Assembly: GCA_017744935.1 (NCBI GenBank)
Contig: JAGIAI010000027.1
Span: 1 to 63,260, forward strand
Length of the DNA stretch: 63,260 bases
Direction of reading: 5' to 3'
Source: Variovorax sp.
Lineage (GTDB): Bacteria; Pseudomonadota; Gammaproteobacteria; Burkholderiales; Burkholderiaceae_C
A model generated the notes under the pieces. The model was not told the origin of the DNA. It was given only the letters and a program-made list of their open reading frames with translations, and did no database searches. Shown here one piece after another: positions 32,426-42,352 of the stretch (positions are counted from its first letter, which is position 1; each line of letters opens with the position of its first letter). The position numbers were made by a program, and so were the translations under genes.

Positions 32426-32590
32426 ATGGATAGCAAGGATGCGCTCGATCCGCAGCGCAAGACGGAGGAGCTTCGAAGCTTTCTCTTCCTGACGGCCGTC
32501 ATGGTTCCCGTACTGTCCGTCATCGTCGTCGGCGGCTACGGATTCCTTGTCTGGATGTACCAGCTGATCGGCGGCCCTCCTACGCACTAA
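32426..32590 (+). CDS. napE: periplasmic nitrate reductase subunit NapE
   Basis: A 54-residue single-pass membrane protein. A charged N-terminus (residues 1-18) with R-K-T-E-E-L-R-S-F-L-F-L, the NapE-type entry, precedes one hydrophobic helix (about 19-46) and the V-V-G-G-Y-G-F-x-V-W-M pattern. NapE is a small inner-membrane component of Nap systems whose precise role is not settled. It is the first gene of napEDABC, 88 bases before napD, and is easily missed because of its size. Confidence 0.9.
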   Translation: MDSKDALDPQRKTEELRSFLFLTAVMVPVLSVIVVGGYGFLVWMYQLIGGPPTH

Positions 32591-32678
32591 CGGCGGTGCG
32601 CGGGTGCAATTGACAGGAGCCGGGCGCCATCCGCCCGCGGCTCTGTAGACCCATGGTCCCAATCCAGGGAGACGACCA

Positions 32679-33014
32679 GTGGCAATTGCCAAGCGCTACA
32701 TCACCATCGAGTCCGAAAAGCATGCCGATGAATGGCATATCGCGGGCGTCGTCGTGCACGCCAATCCGGCAAGTCTCGACGAAGTGCGCGCCGCCATCAA
32801 TGCGATGGCGGGCGCCGAAATCCATGCGGGCAACGATGCCGGCAAGCTGGTGGTCACGCTCGAAGCGCCCACCATGCGTGCGATCGCCGCGCATCTCGAA
32901 TACCTGCACCGGCTCGACGGTGTCTTGTCGGCCGCCCTCGTCTATCAGCACAACGAGGACGCCGATGCCATGGAGGAGGAGATGACCGATGACCACGCGC
33001 CGGGACTTCATTAA
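32679..33014 (+). CDS. napD: NapA signal-peptide chaperone
   Basis: A 111-residue cytoplasmic protein that binds the twin-arginine signal of NapA and assists its maturation. The N-terminal H-I-A-G-V-V-V-H segment and the later A-A-L-V-Y-Q-H strand are typical of the NapD ferredoxin-like fold. The start is a GTG at 32679 preceded by a GGGAGA. Its end overlaps napA by 26 bases, consistent with co-production with its client. The N-terminus is about 20 residues longer than enterobacterial NapD. Confidence 0.92.
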   Translation: MAIAKRYITIESEKHADEWHIAGVVVHANPASLDEVRAAINAMAGAEIHAGNDAGKLVVTLEAPTMRAIAAHLEYLHRLDGVLSAALVYQHNEDADAMEEEMTDDHAPGLH

Positions 33015-35481
33015 ACGCACGGCCGTCGCGGCGACGGCCTCGGTGGCCGGCGTGACGCTGCCGGCAGACGCCGCCAACTTCGTCACCGACGGCGACATGA
33101 CCAAGCTCAAGTGGTCGAAGGCGCCATGCCGCTTCTGCGGCACCGGCTGCGGCGTGACCGTTGCCGTCAAGGACAACAAGGTGGTCGCCACGCAAGGCGA
33201 CCCGCAGGCCGAGGTGAACAAGGGCCTCAACTGCGTCAAGGGCTACTTCCTCTCGAAGATCATGTACGGCGGTGACCGCCTGACCCAGCCGCTGATGCGC
33301 CAGAAGAACGGCAAGTACGACAAGAACGGCGACTTCAAGCCCGTCACCTGGAACCAGGCCTTCGACCTGATGGAGCAGCAGTTCAAGCGCGTGCTCAAGG
33401 AAAGGGGACCGACCGCGATCGGCATGTTCGGTTCAGGCCAGTGGACGATCTGGGAAGGCTATGCGGCGTCCAAGCTCTTCAAGGCCGGCTTCCGATCGAA
33501 CAACATCGACCCCAATGCGCGGCACTGCATGGCATCGGCCGTCACCGGCTTCATGCGCACCTTCGGCGCCGACGAGCCCATGGGCTGCTATGACGATTTC
33601 GAAGCCGCCGATGCCTTCGTGCTCTGGGGTTCGAACATGGCGGAGATGCATCCGATCCTGTGGACCCGCGTCACCGACCGGCGCCTGAGCGCACCCAAGA
33701 CCAGGGTGGCGGTGCTGTCGACCTTCACGCACCGATCGTTCGACCTCGCGGACCTGCCGATCATCTTCAAGCCGCAGACCGATCTGGCGATCATGAACTA
33801 CATCGCCAACTACCTGATCCGCAACAACAAGGTCAACCAGGACTTCGTCAACAAGCACACCGTCTTCAAGCAGGGCGTGACGGACATCGGCTATGGCCTG
33901 CGGCCCGAGCACCCGCTGCAGCAGGCTGCAAAGAATGCAGGCGACCCGAATGCGGCGACGCCGATCAGCTTCGATGACTTTGCGAAGTTCGTCTCCAAGT
34001 ACGACGCCGCGTACGTCACCAAGCTGTCGGGCGTTTCGCGCGAGCACCTCGACCGGCTCGCGGAGCTTTATGCAGACCCGAACATCAAGTTGATGTCGCT
34101 GTGGACCATGGGCTTCAACCAGCACACGCGCGGCACTTGGGCTAACAACATGATCTACAACCTGCACCTGCTGACAGGGAAGATCGCCACGCCGGGCAAC
34201 AGCCCGTTCTCGCTCACCGGGCAGCCTTCAGCCTGCGGTACCGCGCGCGAGGTCGGCACCTTCTCGCATCGCCTCCCAGCGGACTTGCTGGTCGCGAACC
34301 CGAAGCACCGCGAGCACGCCGAAGAGATCTGGAAGCTGCCCGCCGGAACCATCCCCGAGAAGCCCGGCTATCACGCGGTGCTCCAGAACCGCATGCTCAA
34401 GGACGGCAAGCTCAACGCCTACTGGGTGCAGGTCAACAACAACATGCAGGCCGCGGCCAATCTGCAGCAGGAAGGCTGGCCGGGCTACCGCAACCCCGAC
34501 AACTTCATCGTGGTGTCGGATGTCTACCCGACGGTGACCGCGTTGGCAGCCGACCTCATCCTGCCAAGCGCGATGTGGGTCGAGAAGGAAGGCGCCTACG
34601 GCAATGCCGAGCGCCGCACGCAGTTCTGGCACCAGCTCGTCGATGCACCGGGAGAGGCGCGGTCGGACCTCTGGCAGCTCGTGGAGTTCTCCAAGCGCTT
34701 CAAGATCGAGGAGGTCTGGCCCGCGGAACTCATCGAGAAGCAGCCCGAGGTCAAGGGCAAGACGATGTTCGATGTGCTCTATCGCAATGGGCAGGTCGAC
34801 AAGTTCCCGCTGAAGGACGCGGACCCTGATTACGCCAACGCCGAAGCGAAGGCTTTCGGCTTCTATATCCAGAAGGGGCTGTTCGAGGAATACGCCATGT
34901 TCGGCCGCGGCCATGGACATGACCTCGCGCCGTTCGACATGTACCACGAGGCGCGCGGACTGCGATGGCCAGTGGTCAACGGACAGGAGACCCGCTGGCG
35001 CTACCGCGAAGGCAGCGACCCCTACGTGAAGGCCGGCACCGGCTTCCAGTTCTACGGCAACCCGGATGGGAAGGCGGTGATCTTCGCGCTGCCGTATGAA
35101 CCGCCCGCCGAATCGCCAGACAAGGAATATCCGTTCTGGCTCGCGACCGGCCGCGTGCTCGAACACTGGCATTCAGGGTCGATGACACGGCGCGTGCCGG
35201 AGCTTTATCGCGCGGTGCCGAACGCCGTGTGCTTCATGCATCCAGATGATGCGAAGAAGCTCGGCCTGCGACGTGGCGTCGAAGTCGAACTGGCATCGCG
35301 GCGCGGCAAGATGCGCACACGCGTCGAAACGCGCGGCCGCAACATGCCGCCGCAGGGGCTGGTCTTCGTGCCGTGGTTCGATGCGAGCCAGTTGATCAAC
35401 AAGGTCACGCTGGATGCGACCTGTCCGATCTCGTCGCAGACCGATTTCAAGAAATGCGCGATCAAGATCACCAAAGTCTAG
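32989..35481 (+). CDS. napA: periplasmic nitrate reductase catalytic subunit
   Basis: An 830-residue molybdopterin oxidoreductase that reduces nitrate to nitrite in the periplasm. A short twin-arginine signal (R-R-D-F-I-K) occupies the first 30 residues. The [4Fe-4S] ligands are Cys47, Cys50, Cys54 and Cys82, and the conserved Cys180 (N-A-R-H-C-M-A) is the expected Mo ligand, so the enzyme should be active. It receives electrons through NapC and NapB encoded just downstream. No napF, napG or napH is present, the usual situation for betaproteobacterial aerobic or denitrifying Nap systems. Confidence 0.97.
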   Translation: MTTRRDFIKRTAVAATASVAGVTLPADAANFVTDGDMTKLKWSKAPCRFCGTGCGVTVAVKDNKVVATQGDPQAEVNKGLNCVKGYFLSKIMYGGDRLTQPLMRQKNGKYDKNGDFKPVTWNQAFDLMEQQFKRVLKERGPTAIGMFGSGQWTIWEGYAASKLFKAGFRSNNIDPNARHCMASAVTGFMRTFGADEPMGCYDDFEAADAFVLWGSNMAEMHPILWTRVTDRRLSAPKTRVAVLSTFTHRSFDLADLPIIFKPQTDLAIMNYIANYLIRNNKVNQDFVNKHTVFKQGVTDIGYGLRPEHPLQQAAKNAGDPNAATPISFDDFAKFVSKYDAAYVTKLSGVSREHLDRLAELYADPNIKLMSLWTMGFNQHTRGTWANNMIYNLHLLTGKIATPGNSPFSLTGQPSACGTAREVGTFSHRLPADLLVANPKHREHAEEIWKLPAGTIPEKPGYHAVLQNRMLKDGKLNAYWVQVNNNMQAAANLQQEGWPGYRNPDNFIVVSDVYPTVTALAADLILPSAMWVEKEGAYGNAERRTQFWHQLVDAPGEARSDLWQLVEFSKRFKIEEVWPAELIEKQPEVKGKTMFDVLYRNGQVDKFPLKDADPDYANAEAKAFGFYIQKGLFEEYAMFGRGHGHDLAPFDMYHEARGLRWPVVNGQETRWRYREGSDPYVKAGTGFQFYGNPDGKAVIFALPYEPPAESPDKEYPFWLATGRVLEHWHSGSMTRRVPELYRAVPNAVCFMHPDDAKKLGLRRGVEVELASRRGKMRTRVETRGRNMPPQGLVFVPWFDASQLINKVTLDATCPISSQTDFKKCAIKITKV

Positions 35482-35490
35482 CCATGTTGC

Positions 35491-35584
35491 TCACCCCCAG
35501 CCTCGCCCACTTCGTGTGGCTCTGCACCCCCTCTCCGGGGGCAATCCCGGCGGCCCGGCAAAGCCGGTTCCGCGGGATTCCTGG
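35491..35584 (+). repeat. dispersed GC-rich repeat element, copy A (between napA and napB)
   Basis: A 94-base element beginning C-A-C-C-C-C-C-A-G-C-C-T, ten bases after the napA stop. It matches the reverse complement of 58381-58473 at roughly 80% by eye, nearly without gaps. It contains palindromic pieces (CCCCC/GGGGG; CCGG-CGGCCCGG-CCGG). Both copies sit directly after a stop codon, as REP-like elements do. Copy A is read in frame with napB if translation starts at 35484. Confidence 0.8.
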
Positions 35585-35597
35585 CACCTTTTGCGCA

Positions 35598-36056
35598 ATG
35601 ATGTTCGCGGTCTTCGCGGCGCTGTTCTTCGCAGTCCCGGCACGTTCGCAGGGGCTTGTCGACTCAATGCGCGGCCCGACACCCATCCCCGAGCAGACCA
35701 AACCGCCGCCAATCTTCCCGACCGAGAACAAGGACGTCCGGCGCACACGCAACTTCGCGATGCAACCGCCGACCATCCCGCACACCATCGACGGCTACCA
35801 GGTCGACAAGGAATTCAACAAGTGCATGTTCTGCCACGCGCGCACACGCACACAGGAGACCGGCGCGATCCCGGTGAGCATCACGCACTACCAGGACCGC
35901 AACGGCAACATGCTCGCCGACGTTTCGCCGCGCCGCTACTTCTGCACCCAGTGCCACGTGGCGCAGGCGGATGCAAAGCCCCTCGTCGGCAACAACTTCG
36001 TCGACGTGGAACAGCTCCTGAAGCGCAAGCCCGGCGTTCTGGGTTCGACGAAGTAG
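35598..36056 (+). CDS. napB: periplasmic nitrate reductase dihaem cytochrome c subunit
   Basis: A dihaem cytochrome c that passes electrons from NapC to NapA in the periplasm. The two haem sites are C-M-F-C-H and C-T-Q-C-H. With the ATG at 35598 the protein has 152 residues, the normal NapB length, and begins with a signal peptide (M-M-F-A-V-F-A-A-L-F-F). The reading frame is also open from an ATG at 35484, but the extra 38 residues are encoded by the dispersed repeat and interrupt the signal peptide. No good ribosome binding site precedes 35598, so translation may depend on coupling to napA or on the upstream start. Confidence 0.9.
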   Translation: MMFAVFAALFFAVPARSQGLVDSMRGPTPIPEQTKPPPIFPTENKDVRRTRNFAMQPPTIPHTIDGYQVDKEFNKCMFCHARTRTQETGAIPVSITHYQDRNGNMLADVSPRRYFCTQCHVAQADAKPLVGNNFVDVEQLLKRKPGVLGSTK

Positions 36057-36068
36057 CGCAGGCCCGCC

Positions 36069-36656
36069 ATGTTCAAGCTGATCAAGCGCTACTGGATCAC
36101 CATCAACAGGCCCAGCGCCTATTTCAGCCTGGGCTTTCTCACGCTGGGCGGCTTCATCGCGGGGGTGATCTTTTGGGGCGCGTTCAACACCGCGCTCGAA
36201 CTGACCAACACCGAAGCCTTTTGCACCGGCTGCCATGAAATGCGCGACAACGTGTATCCCGAGTTGCAGACCACCATCCACTACAGCAACCGAAGCGGCG
36301 TGCGCGCGCACTGCCCGGACTGCCATGTGCCGCACCGCTGGACCAGCAAGATCGCGCGCAAGATGCAGGCATCGAAGGAGGTGTGGGGAAAGATCTTCGG
36401 CACCATCAGCACGCGCGAGAAGTTCCTCGACCATCGGCTGGTGCTCGCCCAGCACGAGTGGGAGCGCATGAAGGCCAACGACTCGCTCGAATGCCGCAAC
36501 TGCCACGACTACCAGTCGATGGACTTCACTCGCCAGAGCCAGCGCGCGCAGGCCATGCATTCGACCTTCCTTGCGAACGGCGAAAAGACCTGCATCGATT
36601 GCCACAAGGGCATCGCACACCGCCTGCCTGACCTGGCCCAGGCAAAGGAACCCTAG
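36069..36656 (+). CDS. napC: membrane-anchored tetrahaem quinol dehydrogenase
   Basis: A 195-residue NapC/NirT-family cytochrome that oxidises membrane quinol and reduces NapB. One N-terminal anchor (about residues 18-40) is followed by four haem motifs: C-T-G-C-H, C-P-D-C-H, C-R-N-C-H and C-I-D-C-H. It starts 13 bases after napB. The C-terminal haem with H-K-G-I-A-H is typical of NapC. It is the last nap gene before the ccm set that would attach the covalent haems of NapB and NapC. Confidence 0.96.
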   Translation: MFKLIKRYWITINRPSAYFSLGFLTLGGFIAGVIFWGAFNTALELTNTEAFCTGCHEMRDNVYPELQTTIHYSNRSGVRAHCPDCHVPHRWTSKIARKMQASKEVWGKIFGTISTREKFLDHRLVLAQHEWERMKANDSLECRNCHDYQSMDFTRQSQRAQAMHSTFLANGEKTCIDCHKGIAHRLPDLAQAKEP

Positions 36657-36659
36657 CGC

Positions 36660-37301
36660 GTGCCCGATCGTTCCGACGACCCCGTCATCGAATCCGGCCT
36701 CACGGCCCACGGGCTCGGTTTCTGCCGGGCCGGGCGATCTGTTTTCAGCGGCATCGATTTCGCGCTCGGCCCCGGCGAGCTTCTGCAGGTGACCGGCGCG
36801 AACGGCAGCGGCAAGACCAGCCTGCTGCGCGTGCTGAGCGGGTTGCTGCGGCCTGACGAGGGCGAGTTGCGGTGGTACGCCCGGCCGGTGCGGGCTGGTG
36901 AAACCGGCTACCTGCAGGCGCTAGCCTATGTGGGCCACGCAGACGGCATCGATCCAGACCTGAGCGCCATGGAGAACCTGCAGTTCGCGATGCGCGTCGC
37001 AGGCGGCACGCCGATGCCCGCGCAGATCGAAAGCGCCCTGACGGCGTTCGGCATGATGAGCGCGATACACGCGCCGGTGCGGACGCTTTCGCAAGGCCAA
37101 CGGCGCCGCGTCGCCCTCGCGCGGCTCGCGTTGCTGCCACGCACGCTGTGGCTGCTCGACGAACCACTGACCTCGCTCGACGAGCGCGCCGCCGACTGCT
37201 TCCACGCGCAGCTCGATGCGCATCTGGAAGGGGGCGGCATGGCGGTCGTCGCCACACATCAGCCGCTGGCCGTCGACGGCCGCGCGCTGCACCTGGCGTA
37301 G
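36660..37301 (+). CDS. ccmA: haem exporter ATP-binding protein
   Basis: The ABC ATPase of the CcmABCD haem-handling complex, 213 residues. Walker A (G-A-N-G-S-G-K-T-S), the signature L-S-Q-G-Q-R-R-R and Walker B (L-W-L-L-D-E-P) are all intact. The GTG start lies four bases after napC, which ties nitrate reduction to cytochrome maturation in one transcript. CcmA drives release of holo-CcmE from CcmC. The following ccmB starts only five bases after it. Confidence 0.95.
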   Translation: MPDRSDDPVIESGLTAHGLGFCRAGRSVFSGIDFALGPGELLQVTGANGSGKTSLLRVLSGLLRPDEGELRWYARPVRAGETGYLQALAYVGHADGIDPDLSAMENLQFAMRVAGGTPMPAQIESALTAFGMMSAIHAPVRTLSQGQRRRVALARLALLPRTLWLLDEPLTSLDERAADCFHAQLDAHLEGGGMAVVATHQPLAVDGRALHLA

Positions 37302-37305
37302 GCGC

Positions 37306-37974
37306 ATGGCCAGGCTCTTCACCGCCATCGTGCTGCACGACGTATCGCTCGCGTGGCGGCGGCGCGGCAGCATCTTGTCGTGCCTGCTGTTCTTCGTGAT
37401 CGCGAGCAGCCTCTTTCCGCTGGCGATCGGGCCCGATCCGCAGCAGTTGCGCGCGCTCGCGCCGGGCATCCTGTGGGTCGCGGCATTGCTCGCTTCGATG
37501 CTGTCGCTGTCGCGTCTCTTCTCGCAGGAGCACGCGGACGGCAGCCTCGACCAGCTCCTGCTGTCTCCGCATCCGCTCGCGCTGCTGGTGCTGGCGAAGA
37601 TCTCCGCGCATTGGGTGACGAGCGGCCTGCCGCTGATGCTGCTCACGCCGCTGCTCGCGCAGCAGTACGGCCTGCCCGTGTCATCGTCTCTGCTGCTCGC
37701 CACGTCGCTCCTGATCGGCACGCCGGTGCTGAGCCTGATTGGCGGCGTGGGCGCGGCGCTCACGCTGGGGCTGCGCGGTGGCGCGGTGTTGCTGTGCATC
37801 CTCGTGCTGCCGCTCTGCGTGCCGGTGCTGATCTTCGGTGCGGGCGCAGGTGCTGCTGCCGATGCGGGGCTTGATGTCGCGCCCCAGCTCTCGCTGCTCG
37901 GCGCATGTCTCGCGCTGTCCCTTCTTCTTTGTCCGATCGCCACCGCAGCCGGGCTGCGCATCGCGATGGAGTGA
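37306..37974 (+). CDS. ccmB: haem exporter membrane subunit CcmB
   Basis: 222 residues with about six transmembrane segments; the permease partner of CcmA. The N-terminal R-R-G-S-I-L-S-C-L-L-F-F and the E-H-A-D-G-S-L-D-Q-L-L motif (about 75-90) are typical. Preferred start is the ATG at 37306, five bases after ccmA; an earlier in-frame start lies within ccmA and is unlikely. It acts in the inner membrane as part of the CcmABCD complex. Confidence 0.93.
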   Translation: MARLFTAIVLHDVSLAWRRRGSILSCLLFFVIASSLFPLAIGPDPQQLRALAPGILWVAALLASMLSLSRLFSQEHADGSLDQLLLSPHPLALLVLAKISAHWVTSGLPLMLLTPLLAQQYGLPVSSSLLLATSLLIGTPVLSLIGGVGAALTLGLRGGAVLLCILVLPLCVPVLIFGAGAGAAADAGLDVAPQLSLLGACLALSLLLCPIATAAGLRIAME

Positions 37975-37982
37975 GCACATCG

Positions 37983-38747
37983 ATGAGCCATCTCTTCAAC
38001 GCATCGCCCCACGCGCCATCCGACGCGGCAAGCGCTTCCCGCTGGCGTTGGTTTGCCTTTGCCTCGCCGCGGCGCTTCGATCCGCTCGCGCGTCGCTTCG
38101 CACCGTGGTTCTTCGCGGCCGCGATCGTGTTCGCGCTCGCAGGCCTCTACACAGGCTTTGTCGTCGCACCGACCGACGCGCAGCAAGGTGAGGTCTACCG
38201 CATCATCTTCATCCACGTGCCGGCCGCGTGGATGTCGATGTTCATCTACCTCGTGATGGCGATGTACTCGGCACTGGCGCTGGTCTTCCACACGCGGCTG
38301 TCGTCGATGATGGCCTCCGCCCTCGCACCCACCGGCGCGATGTTCACCGCGATCGCACTTGCGAGCGGCGCGCTGTGGGGCCAGCCGACCTGGGGCACCT
38401 GGTGGGTGTGGGACGCGCGCCTCACGTCGGAGTTGCTCCTGCTCTTTCTTTACCTTGGCTACATGGCGCTCGAAGCGGCGATCGACGAACCACGTCGTGC
38501 GGAACGGGCCTGCGCAGTGCTGGCGCTCGTGGGTTCGCTGAACGTACCGGTCATCTACTTCTCGGTGCGCTGGTGGAACACGCTGCATCAGGGCGCATCC
38601 GTCAGCCTCACCGCCGCCCCGACGATGGCGACGACGATGCTCACTGGCATGCTGCTGATGACGCTTGCGTGCTGGATGTATTCGATCGCGGTCGCTCTGG
38701 TGCGGGTGCGGTGCATCCTGCGCGAGCGCGGCGTGCTGGGCGGTTGA
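37983..38747 (+). CDS. ccmC: haem-handling membrane protein CcmC
   Basis: 254 residues with six predicted membrane segments. The tryptophan-rich haem-handling (WWD) motif W-G-T-W-W-V-W-D-A-R is present near residue 140, with flanking histidines (H-V-P; H-Q-G). CcmC loads haem onto CcmE. The N-terminus is 20-30 residues longer than enterobacterial CcmC. It starts eight bases after ccmB. Confidence 0.95.
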   Translation: MSHLFNASPHAPSDAASASRWRWFAFASPRRFDPLARRFAPWFFAAAIVFALAGLYTGFVVAPTDAQQGEVYRIIFIHVPAAWMSMFIYLVMAMYSALALVFHTRLSSMMASALAPTGAMFTAIALASGALWGQPTWGTWWVWDARLTSELLLLFLYLGYMALEAAIDEPRRAERACAVLALVGSLNVPVIYFSVRWWNTLHQGASVSLTAAPTMATTMLTGMLLMTLACWMYSIAVALVRVRCILRERGVLGG

Positions 38748-38763
38748 TCCACGGAGAAAACGA

Positions 38764-38904
38764 ATGGACCGGTTTGCGCATCTTCTATCGGGCGGCCACG
38801 CGAGCTATGTGTGGGCCGCCTTCGGCATGACGGTCGTGCTGCTCGCAGTTGAACTCATCGCATTGCGCCTGCGATTCAAGGCAGCGAAGGTCGATCGCTC
38901 ATGA
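38764..38904 (+). CDS. ccmD: small haem exporter subunit CcmD
   Basis: A 46-residue one-helix membrane protein. The helix (about residues 14-38) follows the G-G-H-A-S-Y-V-W motif of CcmD. It stabilises the CcmABC complex and holo-CcmE release. The stop overlaps the ccmE start (ATGA, 38901-38904). The Gly-Gly-His-Ala-Ser-Tyr segment is diagnostic despite the short length. Confidence 0.93.
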   Translation: MDRFAHLLSGGHASYVWAAFGMTVVLLAVELIALRLRFKAAKVDRS

Positions 38905-39380
38905 CGCTGCGGCAACGCCGTCTCTTCATGCTGGTCGCGGCGCTCGCCTGTGCGGGCGTTGCGGTGGCGCTGGTGCTCAATGCCTTTCGGTCGAACCTGG
39001 TCTTCTTTTTCAGCCCTTCGCAAGTGGCGGCGCATGAAGCGCCGGCCACGCGTACTTTCCGTCTTGGTGGTCTGGTGGAGGCGGGATCGCTCAAGCGCGA
39101 AGGCGACGGCCTGACGGTGCGCTTCGTCGTGACCGACACGGCTCGCACCGTGCCGGTGGTCTATCACGGACTCCTGCCGGACCTGTTCCGTGAAGGCAAG
39201 GGCGTGGTCGCCAACGGAAAGCTCGGTCCGGACGGTGTTTTCGTTGCCAGTGAAGTGCTCGCCAAGCACGACGAGAACTACATGCCGCCCGAAGCCGCCG
39301 ATGCGCTGAAGAAGGCCGACCAGGTGCGCAGGCAGATGGTCGATGCGAGCGACACGACGCCGAATCCGAAAAAGCCATGA
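38901..39380 (+). CDS. ccmE: periplasmic haem chaperone CcmE
   Basis: 159 residues with one N-terminal anchor (about 8-29) and an OB-fold domain. The covalent haem-binding histidine lies in L-A-K-H-D-E-N-Y near residue 122, with the conserved downstream tyrosine. It accepts haem from CcmC and hands it to the CcmF/CcmH lyase. It overlaps ccmD and ccmF by four bases each. Confidence 0.95.
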   Translation: MTLRQRRLFMLVAALACAGVAVALVLNAFRSNLVFFFSPSQVAAHEAPATRTFRLGGLVEAGSLKREGDGLTVRFVVTDTARTVPVVYHGLLPDLFREGKGVVANGKLGPDGVFVASEVLAKHDENYMPPEAADALKKADQVRRQMVDASDTTPNPKKP

Positions 39381-41368
39381 ACGCTGAACTCGGGCATTTC
39401 TGCCTCATCGTCGCCCTGCTCGTGGCGGCGGTGCAGACCGTTCTGCCGCTCGCAGGCGCGGCAACCGGCAGAAGCGGCTGGATGGCCGTGGCCCGCCCCG
39501 CCGCACGACTGCAGGGCGCGCTGGTGGTGGCGGCATTCGCTTCGCTCACCTGGGCCTTCGTGGACAACGACTTCAGCGTGCGCTACGTGGCAGCCAACTC
39601 CAACACCGCATTGCCGCTGGCTTACCGCGTCACCGCCGTCTGGGGCTCGCATGAAGGCTCGATGCTGTTGTGGACGCTGATGCTTTCGCTGTGGTCGGTC
39701 GCGGTGTCGCTCTTCAGCCGGCGATTGCCGCCGGTGATGGTGGCGCGGGTGCTCGGGGTGATGGGCGCGATCAGCGTCGGCTTCCTGCTCTTCCTGCTGT
39801 TCGCGTCGAATCCCTTCCTGCGCCTGCTGCCGCCCGCGATGGAAGGACGCGATCTCAATCCACTGCTGCAGGACCCGGGCATGGTGCTGCATCCGCCAAT
39901 GCTCTACATGGGCTATGTGGGTTTCTCGGTGAGCTTCGCATTCGCGATTGCAGCGCTGATCTCGGGTCACTTCGATGCGGCATGGGCGCGCTGGGCGCGA
40001 CCATGGACGCTGGCAGCATGGGCCTTTCTCACCACGGGCATCATGCTCGGCAGTGCCTGGGCCTACTACGAACTGGGCTGGGGCGGCTGGTGGTTCTGGG
40101 ACCCGGTGGAGAACGCCTCGTTCATGCCCTGGCTCGCCGGCACCGCGCTGATCCACTCGCTGGCCGTCACGGAGAAGCGCGGCGCGTTCAGAGCGTGGAC
40201 GGTGCTGCTCGCGATCTTCACTTTCTCGCTGAGCCTGCTCGGCACCTTCCTCGTGCGCTCGGGCGTGCTGACGTCGGTGCATGCCTTCGCGGTCGATCCG
40301 TTGCGCGGCACCTTCATCCTGGCGCTGCTCGGGCTCGTGACCGGCGGGGCGCTGCTGCTTTTCGCGGTGCGTGCGCCCGCGCTCGCAAGGCGGACCGACT
40401 TCGCGGCGGTGTCGCGCGAAGCGCTGCTGCTGACCAATAACGTACTGCTCGCGGTGGCGGCCGCGACGGTGCTGCTGGGCACGCTCTATCCACTGCTGAT
40501 CGACGTGATGGGCCTCGGCAAGATTTCCGTCGGGCCGGCGTATTTCGAGCAGGTCTTCGTTCCGCTGATGGCGCCCGCGGTGCTGTTGATGGGAGCGGCC
40601 CCGCTGATGCGCTGGCGTCGGAGCGAGTTGGCGGATCTGTCGAAGCGCTTGCGCTGGTCCGCTGTTGCGAGTGTCGCGATCGCGCTCGGCCTTCTCGCGG
40701 TATTGCGAAACGCCTCCGCGCTCACCGGACTGGGCTTGACGCTTGCCTGCTGGGCCATCGCCAGTGCCGTCGCGAGCCTCGCAGACCGCATGCGTCACCA
40801 GAGCGGCCGCCGGCTGGCAGCGCTGCGCCAGTTGCCGGCCGGCTATGTGGGCATGCTGCTGGCGCATGCCGGCGTGGGTGTGTTCATCGCGGGCGTCACG
40901 CTCGTCAGCAGCCAGGAGAGCACGCGCGAACTGCCAATGAAGAACGGCGACACGGTGGAAGTGGCGGGCTACGCGTTCCGCTTCGATGGCGTGTCGCCTG
41001 CTGCGGGCCCCAACTACGAAGCACTTGTCGGCGCGCTGACCGTGACGCGTGACGGCCGCCCGGTAGCAACGCTCGCGCCGGAGCGGCGCATTTATCGCAG
41101 CCAACAGATGCCGACCACCGAAGCCGCGATCGACGTCGGCTGGACGCGCGATCTTTATGTCGCCATCGGTGAATCGCTCGGCGAGCACGGCTGGGCAGTG
41201 CGGCTCTACGTGAAGCCCTTCGTCGGCTGGATCTGGGCCGGCTGCCTGCTGATGGCCCTCGGCGGACTGCTGGCCGCAAGCGACCGGCGCTATCGGCTTG
41301 CGCGGCGCACGAGCGTCGCCGACAGCGCCGCTCCGGCAACACTCGTGCACAGCGAGGCACAGGCATGA
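39377..41368 (+). CDS. ccmF: cytochrome c haem lyase subunit CcmF
   Basis: A 663-residue polytopic membrane protein of normal length with about 14-15 segments. The WWD motif ([11 protein letters not shown]) is present near residue 235. CcmF is the core of the lyase that ligates haem to apocytochromes together with CcmH/CcmI. It overlaps ccmE and ccmG by four bases each. Confidence 0.96.
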   Translation: MNAELGHFCLIVALLVAAVQTVLPLAGAATGRSGWMAVARPAARLQGALVVAAFASLTWAFVDNDFSVRYVAANSNTALPLAYRVTAVWGSHEGSMLLWTLMLSLWSVAVSLFSRRLPPVMVARVLGVMGAISVGFLLFLLFASNPFLRLLPPAMEGRDLNPLLQDPGMVLHPPMLYMGYVGFSVSFAFAIAALISGHFDAAWARWARPWTLAAWAFLTTGIMLGSAWAYYELGWGGWWFWDPVENASFMPWLAGTALIHSLAVTEKRGAFRAWTVLLAIFTFSLSLLGTFLVRSGVLTSVHAFAVDPLRGTFILALLGLVTGGALLLFAVRAPALARRTDFAAVSREALLLTNNVLLAVAAATVLLGTLYPLLIDVMGLGKISVGPAYFEQVFVPLMAPAVLLMGAAPLMRWRRSELADLSKRLRWSAVASVAIALGLLAVLRNASALTGLGLTLACWAIASAVASLADRMRHQSGRRLAALRQLPAGYVGMLLAHAGVGVFIAGVTLVSSQESTRELPMKNGDTVEVAGYAFRFDGVSPAAGPNYEALVGALTVTRDGRPVATLAPERRIYRSQQMPTTEAAIDVGWTRDLYVAIGESLGEHGWAVRLYVKPFVGWIWAGCLLMALGGLLAASDRRYRLARRTSVADSAAPATLVHSEAQA

Positions 41369-41907
41369 CGCGCTTCCTGTTGCCGCTCGGCGTGTTCCTC
41401 GCCTTGGCCGTCGCGCTCGCGGCCGGCCTGAGCCGCGACCCGCGCGCGCTCCCGTCGCCGCTGGTCGGCAAGCTCGCGCCGGCCTTCGAGCTTCCCCTGC
41501 TCGACAACGAAGCGCGCAGCCTGCGCAGCAGCGACATGCAGGGCAAGGTGTGGGTGCTCAACGTCTGGGCCTCATGGTGCACGCCTTGCCAGCTGGAGCA
41601 TCCCTTGCTGGTCGACTTCGCGTCGCGCACGCGCGTGCCCGTGGTTGGCCTCAACTACAAGGACCAGCCCGCGGCCGCTCGCGCATGGCTCCAGCGGCTC
41701 GGCAACCCCTACGCGGCGACGATGACCGATCTCGATGGGCGCACGGGCATCGACTTCGGCGTCTATGGCGTGCCCGAGACTTTCGTGATCGACCGCAGCG
41801 GAAGGGTCCGCTTCCGTCATGCCGGACCGATGACGCCCGAGGTGCTCGAACACACGCTGACGCCCCTGCTGCTCGACCTGGAGCGCGAAAAGGACGGACA
41901 TGCGTAG
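41365..41907 (+). CDS. ccmG: thiol:disulfide oxidoreductase CcmG/DsbE
   Basis: 180 residues with an N-terminal signal anchor (about 1-21) and a thioredoxin fold. The redox motif is W-C-T-P-C near residue 74, and the cis-proline segment (G-V-P-E-T-F) is present. It reduces apocytochrome cysteines before haem attachment in the periplasm. It overlaps ccmF by four bases and ccmH by eight. Confidence 0.95.
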   Translation: MTRFLLPLGVFLALAVALAAGLSRDPRALPSPLVGKLAPAFELPLLDNEARSLRSSDMQGKVWVLNVWASWCTPCQLEHPLLVDFASRTRVPVVGLNYKDQPAAARAWLQRLGNPYAATMTDLDGRTGIDFGVYGVPETFVIDRSGRVRFRHAGPMTPEVLEHTLTPLLLDLEREKDGHA

Positions 41908-42352
41908 TTGCATCACCGCCCTCCTGCTCGCTCTCACGATCGCAAGTGCGTTCGCGACGCCCACCGATGACGAGCAGCTCGACGCGCGCGTGCATGCGTT
42001 GTCGCACGAGTTGCGCTGCGTGGTCTGCCAGAACCAGACGCTCGCCGATTCGCAAGCGGATCTCGCCGTCGACCTTCGGCGGCAGATTCGCGAACAGATG
42101 TGCGCCGGCAAGAGCGACGCTGCCGTCAAGGACTTCCTCGTGCAACGCTACGGCGATTTCGTGCTCTACAAGCCGCCGCTCAAGCCGGCAACGTGGCTGC
42201 TCTGGTTCGGACCGTTGCTGTTGCTGTTGGTCGTGGCCGCCGCGATCCTGCGCAACCGGCGGCGCGGTTCTCCGTCGACCGCGACCCTTGGCGAAGCCGA
42301 CCGGCAGCGGCTCGATTCGCTGCTCGACCGGTCTCCGGAGTCACCGCAATGA
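41900..42352 (+). CDS. ccmH: cytochrome c maturation protein CcmH (CcmH/CcmL type)
   Basis: 150 residues: a signal peptide, a periplasmic helical domain with the redox motif R-C-V-V-C-Q-N-Q near residue 36, and a C-terminal membrane helix (about 95-115) followed by a basic tail. It cooperates with CcmG and CcmF. The stop overlaps the ccmI start (ATGA, 42349-42352). This is the short form; the TPR part is a separate gene. Confidence 0.94.
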   Translation: MRSCITALLLALTIASAFATPTDDEQLDARVHALSHELRCVVCQNQTLADSQADLAVDLRRQIREQMCAGKSDAAVKDFLVQRYGDFVLYKPPLKPATWLLWFGPLLLLLVVAAAILRNRRRGSPSTATLGEADRQRLDSLLDRSPESPQ

